NCBI GenBank assembly: GCA_031275515.1
Contig: JAISOQ010000171.1
Coordinates: forward strand, 1 to 5,516
From: Treponema sp.
Lineage (GTDB): Bacteria; Spirochaetota; Spirochaetia; Treponematales; Breznakiellaceae
Direction of reading: 5' to 3'
Length of the DNA stretch: 5,516 bases
This document shows positions 5,414 through 5,516 of this stretch, piece by piece; the first letter of the stretch is position 1, and the number at the start of each line of letters is the position of its first letter. Made by a program: the position numbers and the translations under genes. The notes beneath the pieces were generated by a model that worked only from the letters and a program-made list of their open reading frames with translations, was not told the DNA's origin and searched no databases.

Positions 5414-5516
5414 ATGGATCAGCATTTTGTGTCATTGGGGGGGGGGGGGCCCGGGGGCGCCCCCCCGCGCGCCCGCGCCGAGCAGCGCGGGGCGGGGGGG
5501 GGGGGGGGGGGCGGGT
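5414..5516 (+). CDS. Start of an unidentified plus-strand gene, running into unreliable sequence
   Basis: An ATG (5414-5416) sits 6 nt after AAAGGAG and about 20 nt after the predicted start of a strong promoter, so a real gene very probably starts here. The first eight codons read MDQHFVSL. From 5437 the sequence becomes almost pure G/C homopolymer. The frame stays open only because it contains almost no A or T, and the poly-Gly/Arg/Pro translation should not be believed. Eight residues are too few to name a family. The gene is divergent from ileS. The initiation signals are solid, but everything after residue 8 is unsupported. Confidence 0.45.
   Translation, partial: MDQHFVSLGGGGPGGAPPRARAEQRGAGGGGGGG
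5437..5516. other. G/C homopolymer tail, probable sequencing or assembly artefact
   Basis: Of these 80 bases only two are A (5481, 5484) and one is T (5516). There are runs of 13 G (5437-5449) and 18 G (5494-5511), and a 12-bp G/C palindrome (5453-5464). The change from normal coding composition is abrupt, in the middle of a gene start, and reaches the window end. Poly-G of this kind is typical of signal loss in two-colour sequencing at a read or contig end. A natural GC-rich repeat is less likely. Confidence 0.8.

Noticed and set aside
5453..5511. G-quadruplex or GC-rich regulatory palindrome
   Set aside because: It lies within the probable sequencing artefact at the end of the window.
1..5516. 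CRISPR array, insertion sequence, tRNA or rRNA gene, toxin-antitoxin or defence module
   Set aside because: No regularly spaced repeats, transposase motifs, tRNA-like cloverleaf or matching protein families were seen in the readable sequence.

Overview
This is a GC-rich bacterial window. All confidently recognised genes lie on the minus strand, so they read from right to left. The isoleucyl-tRNA synthetase is of the eukaryote-like type 2 form. A lipoprotein gene is translationally coupled directly behind it, followed by an FmdB-type zinc-ribbon gene and a small membrane-anchored zinc-ribbon gene. From memory, this combination, above all a lipoprotein next to ileS, resembles treponemes: in Treponema pallidum ileS is TP0452 and the outer-membrane-associated lipoprotein is TP0453. 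I therefore favour a GC-rich member of the Treponema group (Spirochaetota). That assignment is an inference, and no database search was possible.

Layout from right to left. Positions 5437-5516 are nearly pure G/C with long G runs, which looks like sequence artefact at a contig end. Just before it, at 5414, a plus-strand gene begins with a very good promoter and ribosome binding site, but only about eight codons are credible. Positions 5297-5413 form a divergent promoter region. ileS runs from 5296 down to 2054 (GTG start, 1080 aa). Its TGA stop overlaps the ATG of a 312-aa predicted lipoprotein gene (2057-1119) in an ATGA junction. A Rho-independent-type terminator (about 1061-1108) closes this two-gene operon. 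After it come an FmdB-family protein (1005-685) and a four-CxxC zinc-ribbon protein with a C-terminal membrane helix (598-275). Positions 1-274 contain no recognisable complete gene. The 3' end of a plus-strand gene may reach in from outside and stop at 119, followed by an AT-rich spacer.

Functionally, ileS is a housekeeping translation gene and the lipoprotein is an envelope protein sharing its transcript. The two zinc-ribbon proteins have no established function. I found no CRISPR array, mobile element, tRNA, rRNA or defence system, and this is mostly an ordinary chromosomal housekeeping region. The points most worth a second look are the coupled ileS-lipoprotein pair, two apparent insertions in the synthetase, the tail-anchored double zinc ribbon, and the unreliable right end.
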